DNA from: Pseudomonadota bacterium
Lineage (GTDB): Bacteria; Pseudomonadota; Gammaproteobacteria; Burkholderiales; Burkholderiaceae_C
Direction: 5' to 3'
NCBI GenBank assembly: GCA_018241265.1
Contig: JAFEEF010000068.1
Location: forward strand, 62,001 to 126,000
DNA: 64,000 nt
Below the pieces are notes generated by a model. That model did no database searches, was not told where the DNA came from, and saw nothing but the letters and a program-made list of their open reading frames with translations. The position numbers and the translations under genes are program-made. Below, one piece after another: positions 1-8,246 of the stretch. How positions within the stretch are numbered: position 1 is the stretch's first letter; every line of letters starts with the position of its first letter.

Positions 1-873
1 GAGGCTGGCGAGCGCGCGCACCGCCGCATCGAGCAGCGCGCCACGCGGCTGGCGCGCCCCGAGCACGAGGCCGATGTCGCGCTGCATCTCGGGCTGCATC
101 GGCACCGCGGGCAATTGCCGCGTGCCGTCGGTCATGCACAGCGCGCTGTGCGGCACGATGCTGTAGAGGCCGGCGCGCGCGACATGCGCGCACAGCGCGG
201 TCATCGAATCGGTCTCGACACGCGGCAACGCCTCCTTGCCGGCCGCCGCGAACGCGGCGTCTATGCCGCGCCGGCACTGCATGTCGGTCGTGAACAGGCA
301 AAGCGGCAGCGCGGCCGCGGCTTCCCATGAGATCGACGTCGCGCCTTCGAACATCGATCGGTCGCCGGCCACCAGCACATAGCGCTCGCGAAACAGCGGC
401 ACCGTCTCGAAGTCGGCGAGGCGCTCGTCGTCGAGGTAGCTGAGCCCCAGGTCGAGCTCGAAGCTGCCGATCTTGTGCAGGATCTCGGTCGCCGACAGCG
501 TGTAGACCTCGTGGCGCATGCGCGGATAGCGCTCGAGGCAGCACTGCGTCAGCATCGGCACGAGCGGCAGCGACGCCGGTATCGCACCCATGCGCAGGCT
601 GCCGACCGGATCGTCGGGGCTCGCGCGCGCATCCTGGCGCAGCGCGTCGCAATCGGCGAGCACGCGGCGCGCCCATGCCAGCACCCGTTCGCCGTCGGCC
701 GTGAAGCCTTCGAAGCGCCGGCCGCGCTGCACGATCATCACGCCGAGCTCGGCCTCGATGCCGCGGATCGCGCCCGAGAGCGCCGGCTGCGACACATGGC
801 AGGCCTCGGCGGCGCGCCCGAAGTGCTTCTCGCGGGCGAGCGCGACGAGGTAGCCGAGCTGGCGGATGAACAA
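1..873 (-). CDS. LysR-family transcriptional regulator (3' end outside window)
   Basis: Reading the minus strand from a TTG codon at 873 gives an open frame of 291 codons to the window edge. It begins with a typical LysR winged helix-turn-helix: MFIRQLGYLVALAREKHFGR, then AAEACHVSQPALSGAIR. A substrate-binding domain follows, with hydrophobic alternation such as RYVLVAGDR and LYSIVPHSALC. The TTG start lies one base after the stop of the isochorismatase gene, so it is probably the third gene of the aldehyde dehydrogenase-hydrolase operon. It likely regulates this catabolic block in response to an unknown aromatic or aldehyde metabolite. The C-terminus is missing only because the window ends. 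Confidence 0.88.
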   Translation of the reverse strand, partial: MFIRQLGYLVALAREKHFGRAAEACHVSQPALSGAIRGIEAELGVMIVQRGRRFEGFTADGERVLAWARRVLADCDALRQDARASPDDPVGSLRMGAIPASLPLVPMLTQCCLERYPRMRHEVYTLSATEILHKIGSFELDLGLSYLDDERLADFETVPLFRERYVLVAGDRSMFEGATSISWEAAAALPLCLFTTDMQCRRGIDAAFAAAGKEALPRVETDSMTALCAHVARAGLYSIVPHSALCMTDGTRQLPAVPMQPEMQRDIGLVLGARQPRGALLDAAVRALASL

Positions 874-874
874 G

Positions 875-1498
875 TCAGGCGGCAGCCTGCAACGCAGGCT
901 GGTCGAGCTGCTCGAGCAGCTGCTTGGACGTCATCGGATGCGAGAACATCGGGAAGTCGTACGCGATGGCCGCGTTCTGCGCTTCCTCGCTCACCGTCGC
1001 GCAGCAGTCGGTCAGCGTGACGACGTTGTAGCCGAGCTCGTACGCGGTGCGCATCGTCGACTCGACGCAGCAGTTCGTCAGGAAGCCGCTCAACGCCACG
1101 TTGCGGATGCGATGGCTGCGCAGGATGAAGTCGAGGTTCGTCGTCGCGAAGCCGCACAGGCCGCGCTTGCCCTCGACGACGATGTCGTCGGCGCCGGGCT
1201 TCAGCGCATCGACGATCTCGGCGCCCCAGCTGCCCTTCTGGAAGGTCTTGCCGTCGTACACGCCTTTCAGGATGCCGTAGGGCTCGGGGCTCAGCTCGCG
1301 GTAGTCGGGCGCAAAGGTGATCGGCACCCACACGATCTTCGCGCCCAGCGACCGGGCCTGCCGGACCAGCTCCGCCGTGTTGCGCAGCATGCCGGTCGAC
1401 GCCATCACGCCCTTGACGGCATCGTGCAGCTTGCCGCCTTCGGTGGTGAAGTCGTTCTGGTACTCGATCAGCACGAGTGCGGTTTCGGATGGATTCAT
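875..1498 (-). CDS. Isochorismatase-family cysteine hydrolase
   Basis: This 207-residue cytosolic protein has the usual length of single-domain isochorismatase-fold amidohydrolases. The catalytic Asp-Lys-Cys triad is visible: D16 in IEYQNDF, K111 in VEGKRGL, and C144 in TNCCVEST, where the family usually has TNVCVEST. Members hydrolyse amides, N-carbamoyl compounds or vinyl ethers, and sequence alone does not identify the substrate. A strong Shine-Dalgarno (AAGGAGA) precedes the ATG. It sits between an aldehyde dehydrogenase (31 nt upstream) and a LysR gene, which suggests a step that releases or uses a carboxylate or ammonia in the same catabolic route. Confidence 0.9.
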   Translation of the reverse strand: MNPSETALVLIEYQNDFTTEGGKLHDAVKGVMASTGMLRNTAELVRQARSLGAKIVWVPITFAPDYRELSPEPYGILKGVYDGKTFQKGSWGAEIVDALKPGADDIVVEGKRGLCGFATTNLDFILRSHRIRNVALSGFLTNCCVESTMRTAYELGYNVVTLTDCCATVSEEAQNAAIAYDFPMFSHPMTSKQLLEQLDQPALQAAA

Positions 1499-1529
1499 CG
1501 TGATCTCCTTTGCGTCGTCTGCGCCGCTT

Positions 1530-2999
1530 TCAGAACGGATACGGGGTGGCGCTGCCCTTGATCGTGACCCACTGCCATTGGGTGAACTCTTCCCAGTTCG
1601 CCGGACCGCCGATGCTCGTGCCGTTGCCCGAGATGCCGCGGCCGCCGAACGGGTTCAGCACGTCGTCGGCGACGGTCTGGTCGTTGATGTGCAGCAGGCC
1701 GACGCGCAGCCGGTTGCCGATCGCCAGCGCGCGCTGCAGCGACGCCGAGATCACGCCGGCCGAGAGGCCGTAGGCCGTGCGGCTCGCGAGCGCAACGGCT
1801 TCGTCGTCGCTGTCGAACGACGTCAACGCCGCCACCGGACCAAAGACTTCCTCCTCGAAAGCCGGCATGCCCGGCTGCACGCCGGACAGCACGGTCGGCT
1901 GATAGTAGAGGCCTTCGTAGCTGCCGCCGGCCTCGACGCGCGCGCCGGCCGCCGCCGACCGTTGCACGATGTCGTGCGCATGGTCGCGCTGCTGCGCGTT
2001 GATCAGCGGGCCGAGCGCGACCTGAGCCGTCGACGGATCGCCGACCGGCAGGTGGCGCGCCCGCGTCGCCAGCTTGTCGGCGAACGCACCCGCGATCTTC
2101 TGCTGGACGAGGATGCGGCCTGCCGACATGCAGATCTGACCTTGATGCAGATAGGACGCCCAGGCCGCATTGGATGCGGCCAGGTCGAGGTCGGCGTCGT
2201 CGAGCACGATCAAGGTGTTCTTGCCGCCGAGCTCGAGCGATACCTTCTTCAGGTGCCGGCTGGCCAGTTCGCCGACCTTGCGGCCGGCGGGGGTCGAGCC
2301 GGTGAACTGGATCATCGCGACGTTGTCGTCGCTGCAAAGCGCCGCGCCGGCATCGGCAGCAGCCGGCAGCACGTGCAGCACGTTCCGCGGCAAGCCCGCG
2401 CGCTCGAACAGCCGTGCGATCGAGACGCCGCCGCTGACGGCGGTGCGCAGATCGGGCTTCAGCACCACGGCGTTGCCGACCGCCAGCGCCGGCGCGACCG
2501 CGCGCATCGCCAGATAGAGCGGGAAGTTGAACGGCGAGATCACGCCGACGACGCCGAGCGGCACGCGGCGGCACAGGCTGATGCGATCGGGCGTGCCGGG
2601 CAGCACCTGGCCCTGCGCCTGCGACGGCATCGCCGCGGCTTCATGGAGGCAGCGCACCGTGATGCCGATCTCGAAATCGGCCTTCGGCCGGATCGAACCG
2701 GTCTCGCGCACGATCCAGTCGGCCAGCTCGCCGGCCTGCCCTTCCAGCTGTGCGGCGGCGCTGCGCAGGATCCTGGCGCGCGTGTCGTAGGGTTGGTTCG
2801 CCCAATCGGCCTGTGCTTCATGCGCCGCGATCGCTGCTCGCGCGATGTCGTCCGGCGTGGCGACGCCGACGCGGCCGAGCTTGCGGCCGCTGGCCGGCTC
2901 GATCACGTCCTGCGCGTTCCCTGCCGCCTTCCAGCCGCCCGAATAGAAGCCGCCGTGCCACGCCGTGTCGCCCAGCAGGCCGCTTGCCGTGTCGCTCAT
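1530..2999 (-). CDS. NAD(P)-dependent aldehyde dehydrogenase, benzaldehyde/vanillin dehydrogenase type
   Basis: This 489-residue protein of the ALDH superfamily should oxidise an aldehyde to the acid in the cytosol. The general base E256 lies in LELGGKN and the nucleophile C290 in QGQICMSAGR. The coenzyme-loop region FNFPLYLAMRAVAPALAVGN is intact. The N-terminal style (WHGGFYSGGW) and the QICMS cysteine environment resemble benzaldehyde or vanillin dehydrogenases, so an aromatic aldehyde is the likeliest substrate; this is inference. It is the first gene of an operon with the isochorismatase-fold hydrolase and LysR gene. A 26-nt operator-like sequence lies 21-46 nt upstream of its ATG. Confidence 0.92.
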   Translation of the reverse strand: MSDTASGLLGDTAWHGGFYSGGWKAAGNAQDVIEPASGRKLGRVGVATPDDIARAAIAAHEAQADWANQPYDTRARILRSAAAQLEGQAGELADWIVRETGSIRPKADFEIGITVRCLHEAAAMPSQAQGQVLPGTPDRISLCRRVPLGVVGVISPFNFPLYLAMRAVAPALAVGNAVVLKPDLRTAVSGGVSIARLFERAGLPRNVLHVLPAAADAGAALCSDDNVAMIQFTGSTPAGRKVGELASRHLKKVSLELGGKNTLIVLDDADLDLAASNAAWASYLHQGQICMSAGRILVQQKIAGAFADKLATRARHLPVGDPSTAQVALGPLINAQQRDHAHDIVQRSAAAGARVEAGGSYEGLYYQPTVLSGVQPGMPAFEEEVFGPVAALTSFDSDDEAVALASRTAYGLSAGVISASLQRALAIGNRLRVGLLHINDQTVADDVLNPFGGRGISGNGTSIGGPANWEEFTQWQWVTIKGSATPYPF

Positions 3000-3019
3000 C
3001 GTCGTCTCCTCGGAGTTTT

Positions 3020-3045
3020 CGATGTATTCTGCAGGCTATATCGAT
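3020..3045. promoter_or_regulatory. Operator-like sequence, copy 1 (upstream of aldehyde dehydrogenase 1)
   Basis: The sequence begins CGATGTATTCTG and ends GGCTATATCGAT. It matches the 26 nt at 5493-5518 at 20 positions without gaps by my alignment. Its outer arms CGATGTA and TATATCG form an imperfect inverted repeat. It lies in the 113-nt divergent gap, 21 nt before the dehydrogenase start (minus strand) and 67 nt before the ModA-like gene (plus strand), so one bound regulator could affect both. Confidence 0.6.
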
Positions 3046-3112
3046 AGCCGTCGACACCCTGGGGGATGCCGGCGGTGCCGTCTGGCACATGTCGAATTCG
3101 CGGAGGCCCGCC

Positions 3113-3919
3113 ATGAAGTTCGCCGACGCCGTCAGCGCAGCGCTGCTCGTGCTGGCGATGCCCGCGTTCGCACAGGATCCGATCGTGCTCTACGGCGCAG
3201 GCTCGCTGCGGGAGGCGATGACGGAGGTCGCCGCGACCTACTCGGCCGCCGAAGGCATACCGGTCACGACCCGGTTCGGCGCTTCCGGCCGCATGCGCGA
3301 GCGGATCGAGGCCGGCGACAAGGTCGACGTGTTCGCGTCGGCCGATCTGGGCCATGCGCGCAAGCTGGTCGAGGACGGCCGAGCGAGCGTGATGGCGCTC
3401 TTCGCGCAGAACACGCTGTGCCTGCTCGCACCTTCTCGCGTCGGTGCGGTGAGCAGCGCGAACGCGCTGGACGCGATGCTGAAGGACGGCACGAAGGTCG
3501 GCGTGTCTCCCGCCAAGGTGGACCCGCTCGGCGACTACACGGTCCAGCTGTTCGACGTCGCCGGCCACGTCTTGTCCGGAGCGGCGCAGAAGCTGGCGGG
3601 CCGCGCCGTCGTGCTCGACAACCCGCCCGGCGCGCCGGCCGCGCGTTCGGGTGACTACGTGCTGGATGCGCTCGCCGACAAGAAGGTCGACGTCGCGATC
3701 GTCTACTGCTCGGGGCGGCAGCGCTACGCGAAGCTGTCCGCGGACGTCACCATGGTGCCGTTGCCCGAAGCGCTGCAGGTCGGACCGCAGTACGGCCTGG
3801 CGGTCATGAAGGGCGCGCGCCCCGAGGCGCTGCTGCTGGCGCTGCGCATCCTGTCGCCCGAAGGCCAGGCCGTTCTCGCCAAGCACGGCTTCAAGGCGAT
3901 CGGACTGCCGCAGCCCTAG
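3113..3919 (+). CDS. ModA-like periplasmic substrate-binding protein
   Basis: This 268-residue secreted protein has a signal peptide (residues 1 to about 20, ending in MPAFAQ) and a molybdate-binding-type fold: LYGAGSLREAM near the N-terminus and VDVFASADLGHARKL after it, as in ModA/WtpA/TupA relatives. An SD (GGAGG at 3102-3106) supports ATG 3113. No ModB permease or ModC ATPase lies nearby. It is therefore an orphan binding protein that may feed a transporter elsewhere or deliver a metal oxyanion, for example to a molybdenum hydroxylase of the same catabolic route (inference). It is divergent from the aldehyde dehydrogenase operon and convergent with the next dehydrogenase. Confidence 0.85.
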   Translation: MKFADAVSAALLVLAMPAFAQDPIVLYGAGSLREAMTEVAATYSAAEGIPVTTRFGASGRMRERIEAGDKVDVFASADLGHARKLVEDGRASVMALFAQNTLCLLAPSRVGAVSSANALDAMLKDGTKVGVSPAKVDPLGDYTVQLFDVAGHVLSGAAQKLAGRAVVLDNPPGAPAARSGDYVLDALADKKVDVAIVYCSGRQRYAKLSADVTMVPLPEALQVGPQYGLAVMKGARPEALLLALRILSPEGQAVLAKHGFKAIGLPQP

Positions 3920-3980
3920 GCTCGGTCGGATCCGGCGTTCAGGCACCGGATCCGCCGAACTCCCGACGCCGCCCTGTCGC

Positions 3981-5459
3981 CTACAGCTGCGCGTAGACCG
4001 CCTTCATCTGCGTGTACAGCTCGATCGACTCCTTGCCGTACTCGCGACCCCAGCCCGATTGCTTGTAGCCGCCGAACGGCATGTTCGGATCGAGCGCGCC
4101 GTGGGTGTTGATCCAGACCGTGCCGGCCTTGAGCATCGCCGCCATCTTGTGGGCCTTGCCGAGGTCGCGCGTCCAGACGCTCGCCGCCAGGCCGTACGGC
4201 GTGTCGTTGGCGACCTGGGCGATCTGCTCGAGGTCGTCGACCGGCTGGGCCACCAGCACCGGCCCGAAGATCTCCTCGCGCACGACGCGCATGCCCTCGT
4301 TGACATCCAGCATCACGGTCGGCTCGACGAAGTAGCCGCGTTGGCCGATCTGGCCGCCGCCCGTCACGATGCGCGCGCCCTCCTCGCGGCCGGCGCGGAT
4401 GTACGACGTGACGCGATCGAACTGCGTGCTCGACACCAGCGGCCCCATCTGCGACTGCGGATCGCTGCCTGCGGCCACCTTGATGCTCTTGGCGAACTGG
4501 CTCACGCCGTCGACGACGCGATCGAAGATCTTCCGATCGGCATAGAGGCGCGAGCCGGCCACGCAGACCTGGCCGCTGTTGAAGAAGATCGCGTTCGCCG
4601 AGCCGGTGATGGCGGCGTCGAGGTCGGCATCGGCCAGCACGATGTTCGGCGACTTGCCGCCGAGTTCGAGCGACACCTTCTTCAGGTTGCCGGAAGCGGC
4701 CTGCACGATCAGCTTGCCGACCTCGGTGGAGCCGGTGAAGGCCACCTTGTCGACGCCGGGATGGGCCGACAGCGCCGCGCCCGCCGTATGCCCATAGCCC
4801 GGGATGACGTTGATCACACCCGGCGGCACGCCGGCTTCGAGCATCAATTCGGCCAGGCGCAGCGCGGTCAGCGGCGTCTCTTCGGCCGGCTTCAGGATCG
4901 ACACGTTGCCGGTCGCCAGGCACGGCGCCACTTTCCATGACGCCATCAGCAGCGGGAAATTCCACGGCACGATCTGCGCGCACACGCCCACCGGCTCGCG
5001 CAGCGTGTAGGCGTGCATGTTCGGCAGGTTGGTCTGCGTGGTCGCGCCCTCGAGCTTGTCGGCCCAGCCGGCGTAGTAGCGGAAGGTCTGCGCGGCGAGC
5101 GGGATGTCGACGGCGAGCGCCAGCGACAGCGGCTTGCCGTTGTCCAGCGATTCGAGCGCGGCCAGCTCCTGGGCATGCTTGTCGATCAGGTCGCCGACCT
5201 TCCAGAGGATCTGCGAGCGTGCCGCCGGCGGCAGCGCAGCCCACTTCGGGAATGCGGCGCGCGCGGCGCCGACCGCCAGCTCGACATCCGCCGCATCGCC
5301 CTCGGCGACGCGCGCGATGACCTCGCCATTCGCCGGGTTGTAGACGTCGAAGGTCTTGCCCGACGCGGCCGGCTGCCATCGACCGTTGATCAGCAGCAGG
5401 CGTTCGGCGCGGGCGTACTGCTCGGCGAGCGCGAGATGACGGGTCTCGGGTGCGTTCAT
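3981..5459 (-). CDS. NAD(P)-dependent aldehyde dehydrogenase, phenylacetaldehyde/betaine-aldehyde type
   Basis: This 492-residue ALDH superfamily enzyme carries E265 in LELGGKSP and nucleophile C299 in NSGQVCVAGSR. Its WNFPLLMASWKVAPCLATGN segment is typical of the phenylacetaldehyde/betaine aldehyde dehydrogenase branch. An upstream in-frame extension exists, but ATG 5459 is preferred because AAGGAGA stands a few bases before it. It is a separate transcription unit from the first dehydrogenase, yet its promoter region carries a related inverted repeat (5491-5518). The two enzymes may handle successive or alternative aldehydes under common control. Confidence 0.92.
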   Translation of the reverse strand: MNAPETRHLALAEQYARAERLLLINGRWQPAASGKTFDVYNPANGEVIARVAEGDAADVELAVGAARAAFPKWAALPPAARSQILWKVGDLIDKHAQELAALESLDNGKPLSLALAVDIPLAAQTFRYYAGWADKLEGATTQTNLPNMHAYTLREPVGVCAQIVPWNFPLLMASWKVAPCLATGNVSILKPAEETPLTALRLAELMLEAGVPPGVINVIPGYGHTAGAALSAHPGVDKVAFTGSTEVGKLIVQAASGNLKKVSLELGGKSPNIVLADADLDAAITGSANAIFFNSGQVCVAGSRLYADRKIFDRVVDGVSQFAKSIKVAAGSDPQSQMGPLVSSTQFDRVTSYIRAGREEGARIVTGGGQIGQRGYFVEPTVMLDVNEGMRVVREEIFGPVLVAQPVDDLEQIAQVANDTPYGLAASVWTRDLGKAHKMAAMLKAGTVWINTHGALDPNMPFGGYKQSGWGREYGKESIELYTQMKAVYAQL

Positions 5460-5490
5460 GCAATGTCTCCTTGCGGGGTGGCGGGTGCCG

Positions 5491-5518
5491 ATCGATATGT
5501 TCAGTCGACTATATCGAT
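5491..5518. promoter_or_regulatory. Operator-like inverted repeat, copy 2 (upstream of aldehyde dehydrogenase 2)
   Basis: A perfect inverted repeat, ATCGATAT (5491-5498) and ATATCGAT (5511-5518) with a 12-nt spacer, lies 32-59 nt upstream of the dehydrogenase start at 5459. The 26-nt core 5493-5518 is a near-copy of 3020-3045. Its position before two enzymes of the same class suggests a shared repressor or activator. The LysR product at 1-873 is one candidate, but the site lacks an obvious T-N11-A LysR box. Confidence 0.65.
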
Positions 5519-5602
5519 CGGTTCGCCGGGCCGCAAGCAAGCCTCGGCGGCAGCGCGGTCTATTGCGAACCGGAGGCCTTGCGCGACATCACGGCAGCGG
5601 CC

Positions 5603-6895
5603 TCAGGCGCACTCCCGCGCCCGCTCCATCAGCAACTCGCGCTCGCGATCGTTGCGCGCCAGTCCGGCCGCACGCTCGAACTCGGCGCGCGCCTCGGCCG
5701 TGCGGCCGAGCTTGTCGAGCAGGTCGCCGCGCACGCTCGGCAGCCACTGGTAGTCCTTCAGGCCGGGCTCCGCCATCAAGGCATCGACGATCTCGAGCCC
5801 GGCCGCCGGTCCGAACGCCATGCCGACCGCGACCGCGCGGTTCAGCTCGACGACCGGCGACGGCGCGACCTGCGCGAGCGCGTCGTAGAGCGCCGCGATG
5901 CGCGGCCAGTCGGTCGCGTCGGGCACGCGTGCGCGCGCGTGGCAAGCGGCGATCGACGCCTGCAGCGCATACGCCCCCAGCGCGCTGCCGGCCGAGGCGC
6001 TGAGCTGCTCGGCGCGTTCCAGCGCGACCATGCCGCGCCGTATCAGCAGTTGATCCCAGCGCGCGCGGTTCTGGTCCATCAGCAGCACCGGCTTGCCTTG
6101 CGCGTCCACGCGCGCCGCGGCGCGCGAGGCCTGCAGCTCGAGCAAGGCGGCGAGGCCGTGCACCTCAGGCTCGGTCGATGCGAGGCCGACGAGGATGCGG
6201 GCGAGGCGCAGCGCCTCGTCGCACAGCGCCGGGCGCATCCAGTCGGCGCCGGCGGTCGCCGTATAGCCTTCGTTGAAGATCAGGTAGATCACCTCGAGCA
6301 CCGACGCGAGCCGCGGCGCGAGCGCGTCGCCGCGCGGCAGCTCGAACGGCACCTGCGCCGCGGCGAGCGTCTTCTTCGCACGCACGATGCGCTGCGCGAT
6401 CGTAGGCTCGGGCACGAGGAACGCACGTGCGATCTCCTCGGTCGTCAAGCCGCCCAGCAGCCGCAAGGTCAGCGCGACGCGCGCATCGGTCGACAGCACC
6501 GGATGGCACGCGGTGAAGATCAGCCGCAACAGGTCGTCGCCGATCTCGTCGGCGCGTGCCGCATCGAGCGCATCGACGAAGTCCGGCACGTAGAGAGCCT
6601 CCTGCGCATCGAGATCGGCGCCGATCTGCTCGTGCTTCCTCGCCAGCATCTGCTCGCGCCTCAGGTGATCGAGCGCCCGGTTCTTCGCGGTCGCCATCAG
6701 CCAGGCGCCGGGGTTGTCGGGCACGCCGCTCTGCGGCCAGTGCTCGAGCGCGGCGATCAGCGCATCCTGCGCCAGCTCCTCGGCGATGCCGATGTCGTGC
6801 GTGAGGCGCGCGACCCCGGCGACGATCTTGGCCGACTCGATGCGCCAGACGGCTCCGATCGCGGCATGGGTCGCCGAGCTCATCCCGATCGACAT
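5603..6895 (-). CDS. ECF RNA polymerase sigma factor with long C-terminal extension (ECF42-like)
   Basis: This 430-residue protein has ECF sigma regions in its first 190 residues: region 2 near AWLMATAKNRALDHLRREQ and region 4 near LGGLTTEEIARAFLVPEPT. An approximately 230-residue helical, TPR-like extension follows (GYTATAGADWMRPALCDEAL, LNRAVAVGMAFGPAAGLE). This architecture, and its position 7 nt after a DGPF/YciI-type gene, match the ECF42 group, whose members lack an anti-sigma factor and pair with DGPF proteins. The C-terminal domain is thought to control activity in that group. The start could also be the Met four codons later. Confidence 0.88.
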   Translation of the reverse strand: MSIGMSSATHAAIGAVWRIESAKIVAGVARLTHDIGIAEELAQDALIAALEHWPQSGVPDNPGAWLMATAKNRALDHLRREQMLARKHEQIGADLDAQEALYVPDFVDALDAARADEIGDDLLRLIFTACHPVLSTDARVALTLRLLGGLTTEEIARAFLVPEPTIAQRIVRAKKTLAAAQVPFELPRGDALAPRLASVLEVIYLIFNEGYTATAGADWMRPALCDEALRLARILVGLASTEPEVHGLAALLELQASRAAARVDAQGKPVLLMDQNRARWDQLLIRRGMVALERAEQLSASAGSALGAYALQASIAACHARARVPDATDWPRIAALYDALAQVAPSPVVELNRAVAVGMAFGPAAGLEIVDALMAEPGLKDYQWLPSVRGDLLDKLGRTAEARAEFERAAGLARNDRERELLMERARECA

Positions 6896-6902
6896 CGGGT
6901 CG

Positions 6903-7256
6903 CTACTCGTAGCAGGGCCCGACCTCGCGCACCTCGACGGTCGCCCATTCGGCGGCCGGGCAGCACGCCGCGATCGCGACCGCCTCGTCGCGCGTCTCGC
7001 AGTCGATCAGGAAGAAGCCGCCGATCATCTCCTTGGCTTCGGAGTACGGGCCGTCGAGCGTCTTCGGCTTGCCGTGGCGCACTTCGACGCGCGCCGCCCG
7101 GTCGTCGGACTTCAGCGATTCGACGGCGCGCAGCACGCCGCGCTGCTTCAGCTCGGCGCCGAACGCGACCATGCGGTCGTAGGCCTGCCGGCCTTCGGCG
7201 GCATTGCGCTCGCGCCGCTGCCCGCGCGGCTCCTGGATCAACAGCAAGTAGGCCAT
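6903..7256 (-). CDS. DGPF/YciI-family protein, partner of the ECF sigma factor
   Basis: This 117-residue protein is a YciI-like alpha-beta-barrel domain. It contains DGPYSEAKEMIGGFF, a variant of the DGPF signature (Tyr for Phe), followed by IDCETRDEAVAIA and a C-terminal VEVREVG strand. These proteins are encoded beside ECF42 sigma factors and are members of their regulons; the biochemical function is unknown. It is translated just ahead of the sigma gene, with a 7-nt gap, and is divergent from the dienelactone hydrolase. Confidence 0.88.
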   Translation of the reverse strand: MAYLLLIQEPRGQRRERNAAEGRQAYDRMVAFGAELKQRGVLRAVESLKSDDRAARVEVRHGKPKTLDGPYSEAKEMIGGFFLIDCETRDEAVAIAACCPAAEWATVEVREVGPCYE

Positions 7257-7284
7257 GGACGAATCCGTTCGAAGCGAGGCGTGC

Positions 7285-7359
7285 GATGTTAGCGAAGCAG
7301 GCCGCCGCAACCGTCCGCATGCCCCTGCACGGCACGCCGGGATGCGGATGGCTAACATC
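7285..7359. repeat. Long interrupted inverted repeat in the DGPF / dienelactone hydrolase divergent region
   Basis: GATGTTAGC (7285-7293) pairs perfectly with GCTAACATC (7351-7359). Inside it, CCGTCCGCAT (7311-7320) pairs with ATGCGGATGG (7342-7351) with one G:T mismatch. The 17 nt 7294-7310 are unpaired on one side. The element fills most of the 124-nt divergent gap, so it may be a regulatory cruciform, an operator, or a hairpin in the leader of the plus-strand gene. Confidence 0.5.
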
Positions 7360-7380
7360 CTGCGCCGTCGCCAGCCCTCC

Positions 7381-8109
7381 ATGGAGTACGCCTTGAGCAA
7401 CCCCGCCCAGCATCCCGTCAAGACCTCGTGGATCCGGATCGCCGGCAGCGCCGGCACCTACGATGCCTACCTCGCGCTGCCGCCCGCCGGCAGCGGACCG
7501 GGGCTGGTGCTGTTCCAGGAGATCTTCGGCGTCAACGGCCACATCCGCGGCGTCGCCGAGCAGTACGCGCTCGACGGCTACGTCGTGCTCGCGCCCGACG
7601 TGTTCTGGCGCCAGGCGCCGCGCGTCGACCTCGGCTATGAAGGCGAGGACATGCAGCGCGCCTATGCGCTGATGCAGGGCAACGATCCGGCGCTGCTGCG
7701 CCAGGACATCGTCGATACCGTGAAGGCCTTGCGGGCACGGCCCGAGGTCGGCGGCCGCAAGGTCGGTGCGGTCGGCTATTGCCTCGGCGGCCGGCTCGCT
7801 TACGCGGCCGCGGCGCTTGCCGGCACGGATGCGGCCGTCGCCTACTACGGCGGCGGCATCCAGGACCAGCTCGACCTCGTGCCGCGCATCACCTGCCCGA
7901 TGCAGTTCCACTACGGCGCGCTCGATACCCACATTCCGCCGGAAGCGGTCGAGAAGGTGCGCACGGCGTTCGCCGACAAGCCGGCCGAGGTGCACGTCTA
8001 CCCGGGCGCGAACCACGGCTTCAACTGCTGGGGGCGCGCGTCGTACCACGCACCGAGCGCGGCGCTCGCGCACGGGCGCACGCTGCAGTTCTTCGCGAAT
8101 CTGTTCTAG
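7381..8109 (+). CDS. Dienelactone hydrolase-family alpha/beta hydrolase
   Basis: This 242-residue cytosolic protein has the full dienelactone hydrolase triad: nucleophile C134 in VGYCLGGRLA, D182 in GALDTHIP and H212 in GANHGFNC. The N-terminal segment VLFQEIFGVNGHIRG carries the family's conserved Glu. Such enzymes hydrolyse dienelactone to maleylacetate in chloroaromatic degradation, but many paralogues have other ester substrates. The start at 7381 matches family length; in-frame Met codons further upstream lie within the inverted repeat and lack family support. It stands alone, divergent from the ECF/DGPF pair. Confidence 0.9.
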   Translation: MEYALSNPAQHPVKTSWIRIAGSAGTYDAYLALPPAGSGPGLVLFQEIFGVNGHIRGVAEQYALDGYVVLAPDVFWRQAPRVDLGYEGEDMQRAYALMQGNDPALLRQDIVDTVKALRARPEVGGRKVGAVGYCLGGRLAYAAAALAGTDAAVAYYGGGIQDQLDLVPRITCPMQFHYGALDTHIPPEAVEKVRTAFADKPAEVHVYPGANHGFNCWGRASYHAPSAALAHGRTLQFFANLF

Positions 8110-8159
8110 CGCCGGGTCCGCGTCCCTAACCTTCGGGACGCACGGCCGCAACCCGGCGC
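8109..8159. repeat. Nested inverted repeat after the dienelactone hydrolase gene
   Basis: The outer arms GCGCCGGGT (8109-8117) and ACCCGGCGC (8151-8159) are perfect complements. Inside them GCGTCCC (8120-8126) pairs with GGGACGC (8135-8141). It starts at the last base of the stop codon, as expected for a 3' end hairpin, but has no T-tract. It may be an mRNA-stabilising structure or a factor-dependent terminator between two plus-strand genes. Confidence 0.5.
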
Positions 8160-8246
8160 GCATCATCGCCGCGTCGAGGCGCTGCTGCCGCGCCCCGATG
8201 CGTGCGATGCCGGGCACGTCCCGCGAGGCAGCCCTGGAGGCTCCTG

